Positions 10,570 through 20,265 are shown, counted from the first letter of the stretch. The stretch: DNA of 64,000 bases from Photobacterium angustum (GCF_002954615.1 NZ_MSCJ01000001.1:1922001-1986000); one strand, 5' to 3'. A program made the numbers and translations. Notes: generated from the sequence alone by a model not told the origin.

Positions 10570-11127
10570 TTAGATTTCGCCACATACCTTATCAATAATG
10601 TCTGAACCAAATCCCATCTTAGTCATCAGCTGGTCAATCATTTGACGCTTACGCTCAGTATTTGTATTTGTAATCACCCAGAATGGTGTTGATGGAATCG
10701 ACTTAGGTTTCGTCGTTTTACCACTTGCTAGCAACGTTTCTTCGTCATGAGCAAAGTAAACGCGGGTACGACCTTTAATTGCAGCAGCTTCAGAAAAACC
10801 TTCTGCATCAATGCTATACAAAGAAGATAAGATCATCATAAAACGACCAATTGCTTTTTCTTGTGCTGCAAATTCATCAGAGATCAATACTGTTCGCATT
10901 TCTTTAACACGATCCATCGTTGGTACATTGCCAGCATCTTTACTAACAACGATCCCTTTCGGACGAACAGGCATTACCACAGCAGGTTGCTGCTGTAGTT
11001 GCTCTTCTGGCACCATAAGCAAGCGACGCAAAATATCAGAAGCACTTTCACCAATATGTTGAGTTTGGCTAGCAATATAACGATATAGTTCTTCGTCTAC
11101 TTCAATAGTCTTCATCGTATTATTCAT
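10570..11127 (-). CDS. seqA: Negative regulator of replication initiation SeqA
   Basis: SeqA binds hemimethylated GATC sites, sequesters oriC and organises new DNA. The N-terminal oligomerisation region [17 protein letters not shown] and [12 protein letters not shown], and the C-terminal DNA-binding region [14 protein letters not shown] and [16 protein letters not shown], are diagnostic. The product is 185 residues (E. coli 181). ACGGAA five bases before the ATG at 11127 supports that start; an internal ATG at 11115 matches the E. coli N-terminus but has no ribosome-binding site. Confidence 0.96.
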   Translation of the reverse strand: MNNTMKTIEVDEELYRYIASQTQHIGESASDILRRLLMVPEEQLQQQPAVVMPVRPKGIVVSKDAGNVPTMDRVKEMRTVLISDEFAAQEKAIGRFMMILSSLYSIDAEGFSEAAAIKGRTRVYFAHDEETLLASGKTTKPKSIPSTPFWVITNTNTERKRQMIDQLMTKMGFGSDIIDKVCGEI

Positions 11128-11219
11128 TATCGTTCCGTTAAAAAATCTGGCTACGATTATAGCTTGATCCGAGGTTATACTCTACGGTAAATACCACAAC
11201 TAATTAGAGAAAATAGTCA

Positions 11220-11984
11220 GTGAATCTTCATTATCAAGTTGAAGGCGATGGAAAAACGATCATTTTGATCCATGGTTTATTCGGCAGTGCCGCTAATCTA
11301 GGGCTCTTAGCCAGATCTTTGAAAAATAACTATAAAGTAATTAGCGTTGATCTTCGCAATCATGGATTATCCCCACACAGTGATCATTTTACCTATCAGG
11401 AAATGGCGCAAGATGTACTTAATGTGATCAAGCACTTAGGTATTGATCAATTTTCGGTGATTGGTCATTCAATGGGTGGAAAAGTAGCCATGGCATTGGC
11501 TGCATTAGCACCAAATCAGTTAGAACATTTGGTTGTACTGGATATGGCTCCGGTTAGCTATCAAGCACATCGACATCAAAATGTGTTTAACGGCTTACAA
11601 GAAGTGAATAAACATACCATTACCAAACGTAGTGAAGCCGAACAGTTTCTTGCTCAACATGTTGAAGACGCCGGTGTAAGACAATTTTTACTTAAATCTC
11701 TCGCCAAGCAAGGTGAACATTATCAATGGCGATTTAATGTTGATGGGATTATTGCCAACTACAGCACCATTATGGGTTGGCAACCAGCTGTAGAGCCGTT
11801 CAAAGGCAAAACATTATTTATTAAAGGCCAAGAATCTGACTATATCATGCCAGAATATCGGGATGAAATTATGCGGCAATTCCCTCAGGCCAAAGCACAT
11901 ATGGTGGCAAATACTGGGCATTGGCTCCATGCAGAAAAACCAGAAACGGTGACCCGTATCATCACAAACTTCCTTGATAAATAA
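11220..11984 (+). CDS. ybfF: Alpha/beta-fold esterase YbfF
   Basis: This is a cytoplasmic alpha/beta hydrolase of the YbfF esterase family, active on short acyl esters and possibly acyl-CoA. The 254 residues show the oxyanion-hole segment LIHGLFGSAANL, the nucleophile elbow GHSMGGKVAM and the C-terminal NTGHWLHAEKP with the catalytic histidine. The start codon is GTG at 11220 with AGAGA upstream. It is divergent from seqA across 92 bases, the same arrangement as in E. coli. Confidence 0.93.
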   Translation: MNLHYQVEGDGKTIILIHGLFGSAANLGLLARSLKNNYKVISVDLRNHGLSPHSDHFTYQEMAQDVLNVIKHLGIDQFSVIGHSMGGKVAMALAALAPNQLEHLVVLDMAPVSYQAHRHQNVFNGLQEVNKHTITKRSEAEQFLAQHVEDAGVRQFLLKSLAKQGEHYQWRFNVDGIIANYSTIMGWQPAVEPFKGKTLFIKGQESDYIMPEYRDEIMRQFPQAKAHMVANTGHWLHAEKPETVTRIITNFLDK

Positions 11985-11998
11985 ATAACATGACGTAC

Positions 11999-12027
11999 CT
12001 CGTTGTTAGCATGCTCACTAGCAACGA
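11999..12027. terminator. Hairpin after ybfF, probable terminator
   Basis: An 11-bp inverted repeat CTCGTTGTTAG/CTAGCAACGAG (one G-U pair) with a 7-base loop starts 14 bases after ybfF. There is no T run, so termination is inferred from position. Confidence 0.55.
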
Positions 12028-12087
12028 GATATTGCATCACCACAGTGTTAAATACCTTTTTTAACTATGCTATAGTCTCACTAGATT

Positions 12088-12143
12088 GATATACCTGAGT
12101 GACTTTAAAAACCAAGTACCTTGAGGTTACTTGGGTATATATC
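12088..12143. repeat. Vibrionaceae-type intergenic inverted repeat
   Basis: Nested inverted repeats: an inner pair CCAAGTACC/GGTTACTTGG around TTGA, and outer arms GATATACC/GGTATATATC. A partly similar element occurs at 56164-56184. I recall short palindromes built on CCAAGT/ACTTGG as common in spacers of Vibrio and Photobacterium genomes. The element ends just before the DUF2788 gene and argues against start codons inside it. Confidence 0.6.
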
Positions 12144-12156
12144 AAAACGATTTGTT

Positions 12157-12375
12157 TTGCTTCATGAATACATAGGCTTAATTAAATCCATTGGAATTTA
12201 TCTTGTTTTTACCGTTATTTTTTTCTTTATCGGTATGGCAGTAAAAGATGTCTTAAAACAAGGTAATGTCCTTCCCTTTGGACAAAAAATTGTTTGGCTA
12301 GCCTTGTTCCTTGGCTTTGCTGGATTTATAACCAAAGGTATTATTCAACTAAATTGGGAAGGTACTGGGATTTAA
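12157..12375 (+). CDS. DUF2788 family small membrane protein
   Basis: This two-helix inner membrane protein matches the DUF2788 pattern known in Vibrionaceae, with FFFIGMAVKDVLKQGNVLPFG between the helices and GFITKGIIQL at the end. The function is unknown. The open frame extends upstream to a TTG at 12121, but that part is the intergenic repeat. I prefer the TTG at 12157 (MLHEYIGLIKSIG), which gives 72 residues. Neither start has a strong ribosome-binding site. Confidence 0.7.
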   Translation: MLHEYIGLIKSIGIYLVFTVIFFFIGMAVKDVLKQGNVLPFGQKIVWLALFLGFAGFITKGIIQLNWEGTGI

Positions 12376-12482
12376 TTATTAGCGTTAATTGTGTAACTTA
12401 TGATGATTATATCAACACCTAAACACTTAGTTCTTGCGGGTAATGCTACCGTTTAGACGAAAAAACAAACAAAACGTCAGTA

Positions 12483-12501
12483 AACAGTAATTATCATTGC
12501 A
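12483..12501. promoter_or_regulatory. Candidate Fur box upstream of fldA
   Basis: By hand alignment this 19-base stretch, centred on AATTATCATT, matches the Fur consensus at 12 of 19 positions. It lies about 70 bases before the fldA ATG. Flavodoxin is often induced by iron limitation, which makes the site plausible but unproven. Confidence 0.35.
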
Positions 12502-12568
12502 CCGTTTCTACTGATTTCTGTAAACTGCGATGCAGCAGTTAACTATTTATATACGGGTAATCTCTACT

Positions 12569-13096
12569 ATGGCAAGCGTTGGACTCTTCTTTGGTAGCGA
12601 CACAGGTAATACCGAAGCTGTCGCTAAAATGATTCAAAAACAACTTGGTGACAAGCTAGTTGAAGTAAAAGATATCGCAAAAAGCAGCAAAGAAGATATC
12701 GACAACTTTGATCTACTACTACTTGGTATTCCTACTTGGTACTACGGTGAACCACAGTGTGATTGGGATGACTTTTTCCCAGAGCTTGAGCAAATTGATT
12801 TTTCAACTAAGCTTGTGGCTATCTTTGGTTGTGGTGACCAAGAAGATTACGCAGAATATTTCTGTGATTCAATGGGTACAGTACGTGACATCGTTGAAAG
12901 TCGTGGTGCAACGATTGTGGGTAACTTCTCAACAGAAGGCTTTGAGTTTGAAGCTTCAAAAGCACTTGTTGATGACAACCACTTCGTAGGTTTATGTATT
13001 GATGAAGATCGCCAACCAGAACTTACAGCACAGCGTGTTAAGCAATGGGTTGAGCAAATTTATGATGAAATGTGCTTAGCAGAACTTGCTGATTAA
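12569..13096 (+). CDS. fldA: Flavodoxin 1
   Basis: FldA is a long-chain flavodoxin carrying FMN, an electron donor to MetH, IspG/IspH and others. The product is 175 residues (E. coli 176). The FMN phosphate loop GSDTGNTEAVAK, the isoalloxazine loops PTWYYGEPQCDWDDFF and GCGDQEDYAEYF, and DDNHFVGLCIDEDRQPELT are all visible. The start at MASVGLFFG is chosen by family alignment over an upstream extension to 12530. It is next to fur apart from one gene, as in E. coli. Confidence 0.97.
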   Translation: MASVGLFFGSDTGNTEAVAKMIQKQLGDKLVEVKDIAKSSKEDIDNFDLLLLGIPTWYYGEPQCDWDDFFPELEQIDFSTKLVAIFGCGDQEDYAEYFCDSMGTVRDIVESRGATIVGNFSTEGFEFEASKALVDDNHFVGLCIDEDRQPELTAQRVKQWVEQIYDEMCLAELAD

Positions 13097-13112
13097 TCAC
13101 ATTGAGATCATC

Positions 13113-13143
13113 AAAAAAACGCGCTTATCGAGCGCGTTTTTTT
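13113..13143. terminator. Terminator between fldA and DUF4442 gene
   Basis: The stem AACGCGCT/AGCGCGTT with A and T runs on either side lies between convergent genes and should work in both directions. Confidence 0.88.
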
Positions 13144-13169
13144 ATACGTATTTTTAGCGATATTTTCAC

Positions 13170-13655
13170 TCAAGATATCACATTCGATTCCATTCGATAT
13201 TCTGGTTTTTTTCTTACATATAAGGTTCGCTCAACTTGAGAAACTAACTCCCCTCGGCAATTCAATACATTCACCGTAAAAGAGGGAAAATACTTCTCTC
13301 CAGATTTTGTAACACGCTTTATCTCTTCGATACACTGTTCCGAAATCACAAAATCAGCGGTTAAATCACTATCGCCCGGTTTAATAAAGTTGATATTTGC
13401 TTGTTTATCCCAGACAAAATACTCACGTCCAAGTATGCCCATTAACATCAAAGAATAAACAGGATCTGTAAGTGAAAAAATACTTCCACCATACTGTGTA
13501 CGGTTTGCATTCTTATTCCACCAGCGTAATTTCAACTTTATTCTAACAAATCGAAAATCATCACTGATCGTAACAATCTTGATACCAGCTCCCCAGAAAG
13601 GTGGCCATAGATTAAGTGCAAACTTTACAATGCTGGGTTTATAAACTTTGTACAA
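13170..13655 (-). CDS. DUF4442 hotdog-fold protein (putative thioesterase-like)
   Basis: The 161 residues match the DUF4442 family, which has a PaaI-like hotdog fold. The characteristic segment is WWNKNANRTQYGGSIFSL followed by TDPVYSLM. No substrate is known. The start codon appears to be TTG at 13655 with GAGG eight bases upstream, as no in-frame ATG is near. It lies between fldA and fur on the opposite strand, an insertion relative to E. coli. Confidence 0.85.
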   Translation of the reverse strand: MYKVYKPSIVKFALNLWPPFWGAGIKIVTISDDFRFVRIKLKLRWWNKNANRTQYGGSIFSLTDPVYSLMLMGILGREYFVWDKQANINFIKPGDSDLTADFVISEQCIEEIKRVTKSGEKYFPSFTVNVLNCRGELVSQVERTLYVRKKPEYRMESNVIS

Positions 13656-13758
13656 TGTGAGTGCCTCATCTGGTACGATGAGTTTATATTTACATAAATT
13701 TTACATACATTCAAACACTAGAAATTATACATATCTCCTAGTTTCCTCTGCTTTTAAG

Positions 13759-13788
13759 GTTTATTGTTATCGTTGCGTCACTTATAAT
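13759..13788 (+). promoter_or_regulatory. Putative fur promoter with Fur-like box
   Basis: A perfect TATAAT lies at about 13783-13788, some 60 bases before the fur ATG. Just upstream, a 19-base stretch centred on TTATCGTT matches the Fur consensus at about 11 of 19 positions, in keeping with known fur autoregulation. No good -35 hexamer is visible. Confidence 0.35.
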
Positions 13789-13845
13789 AGTTAGAAATGA
13801 AAAGACTACTGCAACATCTTTGCGGATAGCCAATAGGAAATTTTG

Positions 13846-14292
13846 ATGTCAGATAATAATCATGCGCTAAAACAAGCAGGCTTAAAAGTTACTCTTCCGC
13901 GCCTTAAAATTTTGGAAGTACTGCAAGAACCTGATTGCCAACATATCAGTGCTGAAGACTTGTACAAAAAACTTATCGATATTGGCGAAGAAATTGGCCT
14001 AGCGACAGTCTATCGCGTACTCAACCAGTTTGATGATGCAGGCATTGTCACCCGACATCATTTTGAAGGTGGTAAGTCTGTTTTCGAACTATCAACTCAA
14101 CACCACCATGATCATCTTGTTTGTCTTGATTGTGGTAAAGTTATCGAGTTTTCAGATGACATCATCGAAGATCGTCAAAAACAAATTGCAGAAAGCTTCA
14201 ATGTTCGCCTAACAAATCATAGCCTTTACCTATACGGTCATTGCATGAACGGCAACTGCGCCGAAGATGAAACACTTCACGACCCAAAGTAA
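13846..14292 (+). CDS. fur: Ferric uptake regulator
   Basis: Fur is the Fe(II)-responsive global repressor of iron uptake. The 148 residues equal E. coli Fur. The winged-helix part contains GLKVTLPRLKIL and ATVYRVLNQFDDAGIV. The metal-binding part contains HHHDHLVCLDCGKVIEF, with the histidine cluster and CxxC, and later SLYLYGHC. The ATG start (SDNNHALKQ) is chosen over an immediately preceding TTG. A strong terminator follows. Confidence 0.98.
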   Translation: MSDNNHALKQAGLKVTLPRLKILEVLQEPDCQHISAEDLYKKLIDIGEEIGLATVYRVLNQFDDAGIVTRHHFEGGKSVFELSTQHHHDHLVCLDCGKVIEFSDDIIEDRQKQIAESFNVRLTNHSLYLYGHCMNGNCAEDETLHDPK

Positions 14293-14298
14293 TATTTT

Positions 14299-14334
14299 AA
14301 AAAAGCCAGTGTATCTCCACTGGCTTTTTTATTT
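14299..14334 (+). terminator. Rho-independent terminator after fur
   Basis: The stem AAGCCAGTG/CACTGGCTT with a 6-base loop and T run begins 7 bases after the fur stop. Confidence 0.9.
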
Positions 14335-14436
14335 GATATTTAGTTATCCTTTCAAACATTGTTACAAATAACCAGATTACAAAAAGGTGGTTTTTCACTA
14401 TATATCTATGCCAACTATTTTATATGGATGTTATAG

Positions 14437-15477
14437 ATGAAAGTAAAACCATTAGTACTCGCATTAATCACCACCCTATCCCTTTCAAGCCTAATATCTA
14501 GCGCGAATGCTTGTACTCGTATCCTTTGGCAAACAGAAGATCATGGCGTCTTTGTTTCTCGTACTATGGATTGGTCTGAGTCCACAAACCCTTACTTAGC
14601 AAACTTTCCTCAAGGTTCAGAATATACAACGCACCTGAGTGATAAGAACCTTGTTACATCCAAATTTGCTGTCACGGGGATCACTGCTTACGGCGTTCTA
14701 ATGGATGGTATTAACTCACAAGGACTCAGTGGTAATATTCTTTATGATGGTGGAATGGATCTAGGCAAAGGTAATAATAAACAAACCGACGGCGCAATTA
14801 CCTATCTTCGCCATATGTTGTCGCAACATAAAACAGTGAATGATGTTGTAAAAGCAGCCACAGCGCTGGCACCTAACGAAGAGTTTATTGAAGGAATTCC
14901 TGTTCGTATTGCTCTGCATTTATCTTTCCAAGATCCAACGGGCGATAGCGCTATTATTGAATGGCGTGAGGGCAAACCTCAAATTTGGCATGGAAAACAA
15001 TATACCGTCATGACAAATCAGCCTGGTTATGCCCAACACCTTGCGAATATTAAACGTTCTGCACGTGGATGGGGCGAACAAGCTCAACAATGGAGCCAAA
15101 CAAATTTAGGCACTGGCGGTAACACTAACCCTGAAGATCGTTTCGTTCATGCCACCTATTTTTCAGAGCACTTAAAAGAACCAACCAGCATCATCAATGG
15201 CATTTTAAAGCTCGAGTCAACGATGTTTCGTATTCCTCATGATGCGCCAAACCGCCCTATTAACGGAAAAATGGCAGGTTACGCAACTGAGTATTCGGTA
15301 AATAGGCATTTACAATCAGGTGAGACTTTCGTTCGCTATCAATGGGGAGATATATTTAGTCAATTTAAATACAACACCCAAGATATTCAAAAATCAGGCA
15401 AAATGATTTTCTTCAAATTAAGCAATGCTGAACTTGCGGGGAATATTACAGAGCAAATAATTAATTCGGGACATTAA
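14437..15477 (+). CDS. Exported choloylglycine hydrolase-family amidase (penicillin V acylase-like)
   Basis: This is an Ntn-fold linear amide hydrolase, 346 residues. A 25-residue signal peptide ends in SSANA and is followed at once by Cys26, the expected N-terminal nucleophile, in CTRILW. R42 and D45 (SRTMDW) fall exactly 16 and 19 residues after the cysteine, as in the family active site. The Asn and Arg of MTNQPGYAQ and DRFVHATYF complete the set. Gram-negative relatives cleave penicillin V and N-acyl homoserine lactones; bile salts are less likely for a marine organism. The substrate is unproven. It is flanked by terminators, so monocistronic. Confidence 0.9.
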   Translation: MKVKPLVLALITTLSLSSLISSANACTRILWQTEDHGVFVSRTMDWSESTNPYLANFPQGSEYTTHLSDKNLVTSKFAVTGITAYGVLMDGINSQGLSGNILYDGGMDLGKGNNKQTDGAITYLRHMLSQHKTVNDVVKAATALAPNEEFIEGIPVRIALHLSFQDPTGDSAIIEWREGKPQIWHGKQYTVMTNQPGYAQHLANIKRSARGWGEQAQQWSQTNLGTGGNTNPEDRFVHATYFSEHLKEPTSIINGILKLESTMFRIPHDAPNRPINGKMAGYATEYSVNRHLQSGETFVRYQWGDIFSQFKYNTQDIQKSGKMIFFKLSNAELAGNITEQIINSGH

Positions 15478-15512
15478 TAGCCATGTAATATCATCGATGA
15501 GATAGCTATTAA

Positions 15513-15546
15513 TAAAAAACCGCATCACAAGAGTGATGCGGTTTTT
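15513..15546. terminator. Bidirectional terminator between amidase gene and glnS
   Basis: The 14-bp stem AAAAACCGCATCAC/GTGATGCGGTTTTT has a 4-base loop and lies between convergent genes. Confidence 0.93.
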
Positions 15547-15569
15547 ATTAGCTAAAATCAGAGACTAAA

Positions 15570-17234
15570 TTAGTCGCCAATTTTCGCCCAAGTATCACGA
15601 AGGCCGACTGTGCGGTTGAAGACTAAATGCTCAGGGCTTGAGTCTTTGTTATCTGCACAGAAGTAACCCATACGCTCAAATTGGTAAGCTTTTTCAGCTT
15701 CAGCAGCAACCAATGATGGTTCAACGAAACCGTTAACTACTGTTAGAGAGTCAGGGTTGATCACTGATACAAAATCATCTGCTGCACCAGGGTTTGGTAC
15801 TGTAAATAGGCGATCGTATAAACGAATTTCTGCTGGAATGCCCGCTTCTGCTGATACCCAGTGAATAACACCTTTCACTTTACGACCATCTGCTGGGTTC
15901 TTACCTAATGTATCTTTATCGTAAGAACAGAAGATTGTTGTGATATTACCTTCCGCATCCTTTTCGATGCGATCCGCTTGAATCACATATGCGCCACGTA
16001 AGCGAACTTCTTTACCTAACACTAAACGCTTGTATTTCTTATTCGCTTCTTCGCGGAAATCTTCACGCTCAATGTATAGCTCGCGGCTAAATGGCACTTC
16101 ACGCGAACCCATTTCAGGTTTATTCGGGTGATTAGCTACAGTAAGCATTTCTGTCTCACCATCAAAGTTTTCAATCACAACTTTAACAGGATCAAGAACC
16201 GCCATTGCACGTGGTGCGTTTTCGTTTAGATCGTCACGAATACAAGATTCTAGTGAGCTGATCTCGATGGTGTTGTCTTGCTTAGTCACACCGATACGCT
16301 TACAGAACTCACGCATAGATGCAGGTGTGAAACCACGACGACGTAAACCAGAGATAGTTGGCATACGTGGATCATCCCAACCATTAACCAATTTATCAGT
16401 CACAAGTTGGTTCAGCTTACGCTTAGACATCACAGTGTATTCAAGGTTTAGACGACTAAACTCATACTGATGCGGTGTACAATCGATAGTGATGTTTTCA
16501 AGAACCCAATCGTATAGACGACGGTTGTCCATGAACTCAAGCGTACAAATAGAGTGCGTAATGCCCTCTAGCGCATCAGAAATACAGTGTGTAAAGTCGT
16601 ACATTGGGTAAATGCACCACTTATCACCTGTTTGGTGGTGAGTAGCAAAACGTACACGGTAGATCACAGGATCGCGCATAACCATAAATGGTGATGCCAT
16701 GTCGATTTTCGCACGAAGACACATTTTGCCTTCTTCAACTTCACCGTTCTTCATTTTGTCGAATAGAGCTAAGTTTTCTTCAACGCTACGATCGCGGTAT
16801 GGGCTATGCTTACCTGGCTCAGTTAATGTGCCACGGTACTCACGCATCTGCTCTGGACTTAGCTCATCAACGTACGCTAAGCCTTTATTAATTAATTCAA
16901 TTGCGAACCCGTATAGCTTATCGAAGTAGTTTGATGAATAACAAATCTCACCGCTCCACTCAAAGCCCAACCAGTTAACATCGTTCTTAATAGACTCAAC
17001 GTATTCGATGTCTTCTTTCTCAGGGTTAGTATCATCAAAACGAAGATTACATTGACCCTGATAGTCCTGAGCAATACCGAAGTTCAAACAAATAGATTTA
17101 GCATGGCCGATATGCAGGTAACCATTCGGCTCCGGCGGGAATCGGGTATGTACGCTTGTATGTTTGCCACTTGCTAAATCCGCATCAATAATTTGGCGGA
17201 TAAAGTTAGTTGGACGAGCTTCAGATTCACTCAT
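15570..17234 (-). CDS. glnS: Glutaminyl-tRNA synthetase
   Basis: GlnS charges tRNA-Gln. The product is 554 residues, identical in length to E. coli. The class I motifs are [15 protein letters not shown] (HIGH) near residue 35 and VMSKRKL (the KMSKS variant) near 270. Further visible are [11 protein letters not shown] and the C-terminal anticodon-binding beta-barrels. The ATG at 17234 ([11 protein letters not shown]) is preferred over the adjoining TTG. It is next to the nag region, as in E. coli. Confidence 0.98.
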   Translation of the reverse strand: MSESEARPTNFIRQIIDADLASGKHTSVHTRFPPEPNGYLHIGHAKSICLNFGIAQDYQGQCNLRFDDTNPEKEDIEYVESIKNDVNWLGFEWSGEICYSSNYFDKLYGFAIELINKGLAYVDELSPEQMREYRGTLTEPGKHSPYRDRSVEENLALFDKMKNGEVEEGKMCLRAKIDMASPFMVMRDPVIYRVRFATHHQTGDKWCIYPMYDFTHCISDALEGITHSICTLEFMDNRRLYDWVLENITIDCTPHQYEFSRLNLEYTVMSKRKLNQLVTDKLVNGWDDPRMPTISGLRRRGFTPASMREFCKRIGVTKQDNTIEISSLESCIRDDLNENAPRAMAVLDPVKVVIENFDGETEMLTVANHPNKPEMGSREVPFSRELYIEREDFREEANKKYKRLVLGKEVRLRGAYVIQADRIEKDAEGNITTIFCSYDKDTLGKNPADGRKVKGVIHWVSAEAGIPAEIRLYDRLFTVPNPGAADDFVSVINPDSLTVVNGFVEPSLVAAEAEKAYQFERMGYFCADNKDSSPEHLVFNRTVGLRDTWAKIGD

Positions 17235-17449
17235 CAATTACACCTCGTGTGCTTACAGGATTGAGAACTGTATATGATCCATAAATATGGCTCATGACTC
17301 AACAAATAGTATGCATTGTTTGTCGATATGGATAAAAAAGCCCCGTAATAACGGAGTTTGTATACTGACACTATACATTAATGCCCTAATTAGGCGCATT
17401 AAAAACATGACCATTAATATGATAGCCATGATTTTTACCTAACTTAATG

Positions 17450-17483
17450 AAAAAAGCCGATGAAGGTTACCCTCCATCGGCTG
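17450..17483 (-). terminator. Rho-independent terminator after chb
   Basis: On the minus strand, the stem AGCCGATG/CATCGGCT is followed by a T run, 35 bases after the chb stop. The rest of the spacer between glnS and chb (17235-17518) shows a weak GC-rich inverted element near 17340 and nothing else I can name. Confidence 0.85.
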
Positions 17484-17518
17484 ATATTTTAACAGTTAAA
17501 GCGTGTTTACATCGTAAC

Positions 17519-20182
17519 TTATAGTGATGTTACACGACTGAAACGTTTACCGTCTGCACTTACTGCTCGGATTTCAACTTTACCCGTCACACTTGGTTGT
17601 GCTTTCGCATTGTAAGTGTTCCACGTTTTGCCTTCGTCCGTTGAGTATTGTAGCGCTAAGCCAGGCATACTTACGTTCATTGCAAGTTTACCATTTTCAA
17701 TTTTTGCACCTGGTACTGGTACACGGTACTGAATACCTGCTGCATCAAGTTTAGCTAGTTCACGTTGACCAAGAACGTTAGCAAAACGCTCCCACTCGTT
17801 GTGAAGGGCTTTCTTATTCACAAGATTAGAGTCTTGTGAGTACTCAACACCAGCTTGGTACTCATTTTCCCACTCGCCTTTGTGCCATGCACGCTCAGCT
17901 GCTGCTAGTACGCGAGGGAATACCATGTACTCGTATTGATCATCGTTACCTACAGTTTCACTCCAAAGCTGCGCTGACAGACCGTGGAAGCCTTTCGATT
18001 CAACCGTACCTTTACTTGCAAAGCCATTGCCATCACGATCGAGTGATGTTTCTGCGTTCTGAGGTAAGTTCTCTGGCGCAAAACCAAACATCTTACGGGT
18101 GTCAGTTGCACGTGTTGCCCAGTAGTAACCACGCTCTGATGGATCTACTTCATATGGCATATCCATGTATACGTAATCTGGGTTTGATACTACAACATCG
18201 TAGCCTTTGTTAGCCCACTCGTATGCAGATGCACCACCGCCCCAGTATAGAACGTCCCAGAAATTCACACGTACGTTATCTGTTTCAAATGCTTTAGCAT
18301 CTTTCGAGTACTTCAAGCCATCTTGCCATGCTTGGAAGTTCTCAATACCTTTGCCATTCACCACAGCACTTACACGCTCAGCAAAGTAGCTTGGTAGGCG
18401 ATCGTAATCACTTACCACACCTTCTGCGATCAATTTCTGACACATTGGTGATTTTTGGTATGGCTTATCTTGCTTAGATTGATCAATAGACCCCGTCCAA
18501 GCTGTTGGCTCTGCAGCGTTAATATCTTGGAAGCCCGCATTTAACTTAATATTCTTCGCTTCATCACCACCAAAGTGCCATGTATTTAGCGGCATACCCG
18601 CATCTTTGTGCATTGCTTGAATTTCAGTAATAACTTTATCAACAAACTTTGCAGACGAATCCATACATGGGTTAATGAAACTACGCTTATCGTAGAACTG
18701 TACTGTCGTTACGTTTGACGTATCTTGTGGATCCATCAAGCGATATTCATTCGCTTCATCCATCTTGCCTTCAGCAGCTAGACGCTTGTAACGTGCTTCC
18801 ATTGCTACTACCGCTGCACGTGCGTGAGCTGGCATATCAATTTCAGGGATCACTTCAATACCACGTGCTTTCGCATATTTTAGAATATCTAAGTAATCTT
18901 GCTTGCTGTAGAAACCTGAACCATCGTTCTCAGATGTTGGGCCTGAGCCTAGCTGAGGAAGAAGACAGCTTGTTTCTGATAAATCATGACAACGCTTACC
19001 ACCAATTTCTGTCAATTCTGGAAGACCCGGAATTTCGATACGCCAACCTTCATCATCAGATAGGTGGAAGTGGAATTTGTTCATCTTGTACGCTGCCATT
19101 TGATCTAGCGTACGTAGGATCGCTTCTTTAGAGTGGAAATTACGACCCACATCAACCATTACACCACGATAATCAAAACGTGGTGCATCCAATACATTTA
19201 ATGTTGGAATGTTGTTCTCTGCACCGGTAGACATCAGTGAGATCAGAGACTGCATACCGTAGAACGCACCTTGGTTATCAAAACCAGTAACGGTTGCGCC
19301 CTTCTTAGTGACGTCTAGCTTATAAGCACCAACAATTTGCTGATCCTTCTTAAACGAACCCGGTAAAATTGTTACTTTTACTGGGTACTCACCCTGCGCG
19401 TTCACACCAAGCTGTGCTAAACGAGCATCTACTGCAGCCATCATATCTGCAGGTAGTGTTAGGTTGTCGATCTTAATACCGTTAGCTAGAGAAACAGTAT
19501 CGCCAGTTAATTTAGTACTTAGCGGTGTAGGTAAAATAGTGCCAGCTACTTCTTCAGAAGCCACTAAGTTTACATCGCTGTTTTTCTCAAAACGTGTTTC
19601 TGGTGTCGCTAATACGTTGTTATCCGCTTTAACACGCTTAAATTGATCGCCTTTTAGTGGCGTTAAGTAATCTGCAGGGTTAGCTGTATCTGTGCTAACA
19701 ATTGTTTTTGGTTCTGCATTACCTGCTGTTACGTATGCACGAGGCATGTAATCGTTTTCAAATAAAGTCCAATATTCACCGATGTAAGGGATAACAACCT
19801 TTTCACCTTCAGCGAAACCATCGAACTTATCAGTTGGCTCTAGTGTGTGTAGATCACCTGTTACGTGAGTAACTTTGAATTGTTCATTCTGCACTTCTAG
19901 GATTTGACGAATACTGCTGAAGTAAATTTTCCAGTCTTTATTCGTCACCGCTGGGCCTTTATTTTCCAGCGTTAAATTAATCAAATCACAAGATGCCCAT
20001 TCCGCACCCAATGTTTTACATGGCAAGCCTTCTTCTGCACCATGCTGAATAGCGACTTCATAGTTAAGATCTAGGTTTGACGCTAGGTTATTAACTACAG
20101 TTTGATCATTGTTTCCCTGAGTTGCACAACCAGTCACCGCTAGTGTAATAAAAGATGCTAACGCCGTAAGTTTAATAGTCAT
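17519..20182 (-). CDS. chb: Beta-N-acetylhexosaminidase (chitobiase), lipoprotein, GH20
   Basis: Chitobiase hydrolyses GlcNAc dimers and short chitin oligomers to GlcNAc. The 887 residues match Vibrio chitobiases. A lipoprotein signal ends in LAVTGC (Cys19), so it is membrane-anchored in the envelope. Domains in order are an N-terminal carbohydrate-binding-like CHB/HEX domain (about 30-190), the GH20 beta domain with DAPRFDYRGVMVDVGRNF, the catalytic barrel with FHLSDDEGWRIEIPG and HFGGDEAKN (the catalytic Asp-Glu pair), and a C-terminal beta domain. It sits between glnS and nagE with its own leader, feeding GlcNAc to the NagE system. Confidence 0.95.
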   Translation of the reverse strand: MTIKLTALASFITLAVTGCATQGNNDQTVVNNLASNLDLNYEVAIQHGAEEGLPCKTLGAEWASCDLINLTLENKGPAVTNKDWKIYFSSIRQILEVQNEQFKVTHVTGDLHTLEPTDKFDGFAEGEKVVIPYIGEYWTLFENDYMPRAYVTAGNAEPKTIVSTDTANPADYLTPLKGDQFKRVKADNNVLATPETRFEKNSDVNLVASEEVAGTILPTPLSTKLTGDTVSLANGIKIDNLTLPADMMAAVDARLAQLGVNAQGEYPVKVTILPGSFKKDQQIVGAYKLDVTKKGATVTGFDNQGAFYGMQSLISLMSTGAENNIPTLNVLDAPRFDYRGVMVDVGRNFHSKEAILRTLDQMAAYKMNKFHFHLSDDEGWRIEIPGLPELTEIGGKRCHDLSETSCLLPQLGSGPTSENDGSGFYSKQDYLDILKYAKARGIEVIPEIDMPAHARAAVVAMEARYKRLAAEGKMDEANEYRLMDPQDTSNVTTVQFYDKRSFINPCMDSSAKFVDKVITEIQAMHKDAGMPLNTWHFGGDEAKNIKLNAGFQDINAAEPTAWTGSIDQSKQDKPYQKSPMCQKLIAEGVVSDYDRLPSYFAERVSAVVNGKGIENFQAWQDGLKYSKDAKAFETDNVRVNFWDVLYWGGGASAYEWANKGYDVVVSNPDYVYMDMPYEVDPSERGYYWATRATDTRKMFGFAPENLPQNAETSLDRDGNGFASKGTVESKGFHGLSAQLWSETVGNDDQYEYMVFPRVLAAAERAWHKGEWENEYQAGVEYSQDSNLVNKKALHNEWERFANVLGQRELAKLDAAGIQYRVPVPGAKIENGKLAMNVSMPGLALQYSTDEGKTWNTYNAKAQPSVTGKVEIRAVSADGKRFSRVTSL

Positions 20183-20205
20183 GATATATTCCTTTTCTCC
20201 CGATA

Positions 20206-20228
20206 TCTCTTCTAAAAAAGTGAAGAGA
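20206..20228. repeat. Short inverted repeat in the chb leader
   Basis: The 7-bp arms TCTCTTC/GAAGAGA with a 9-base spacer lie 24-46 bases upstream of the chb start. The chb ribosome-binding site AAAAGGA is separate from it. It may be an mRNA hairpin or an operator; no further evidence. Confidence 0.4.
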
Positions 20229-20265
20229 AAATCTATACGAGCCCAAACGTTGGGTACTCAAAATG

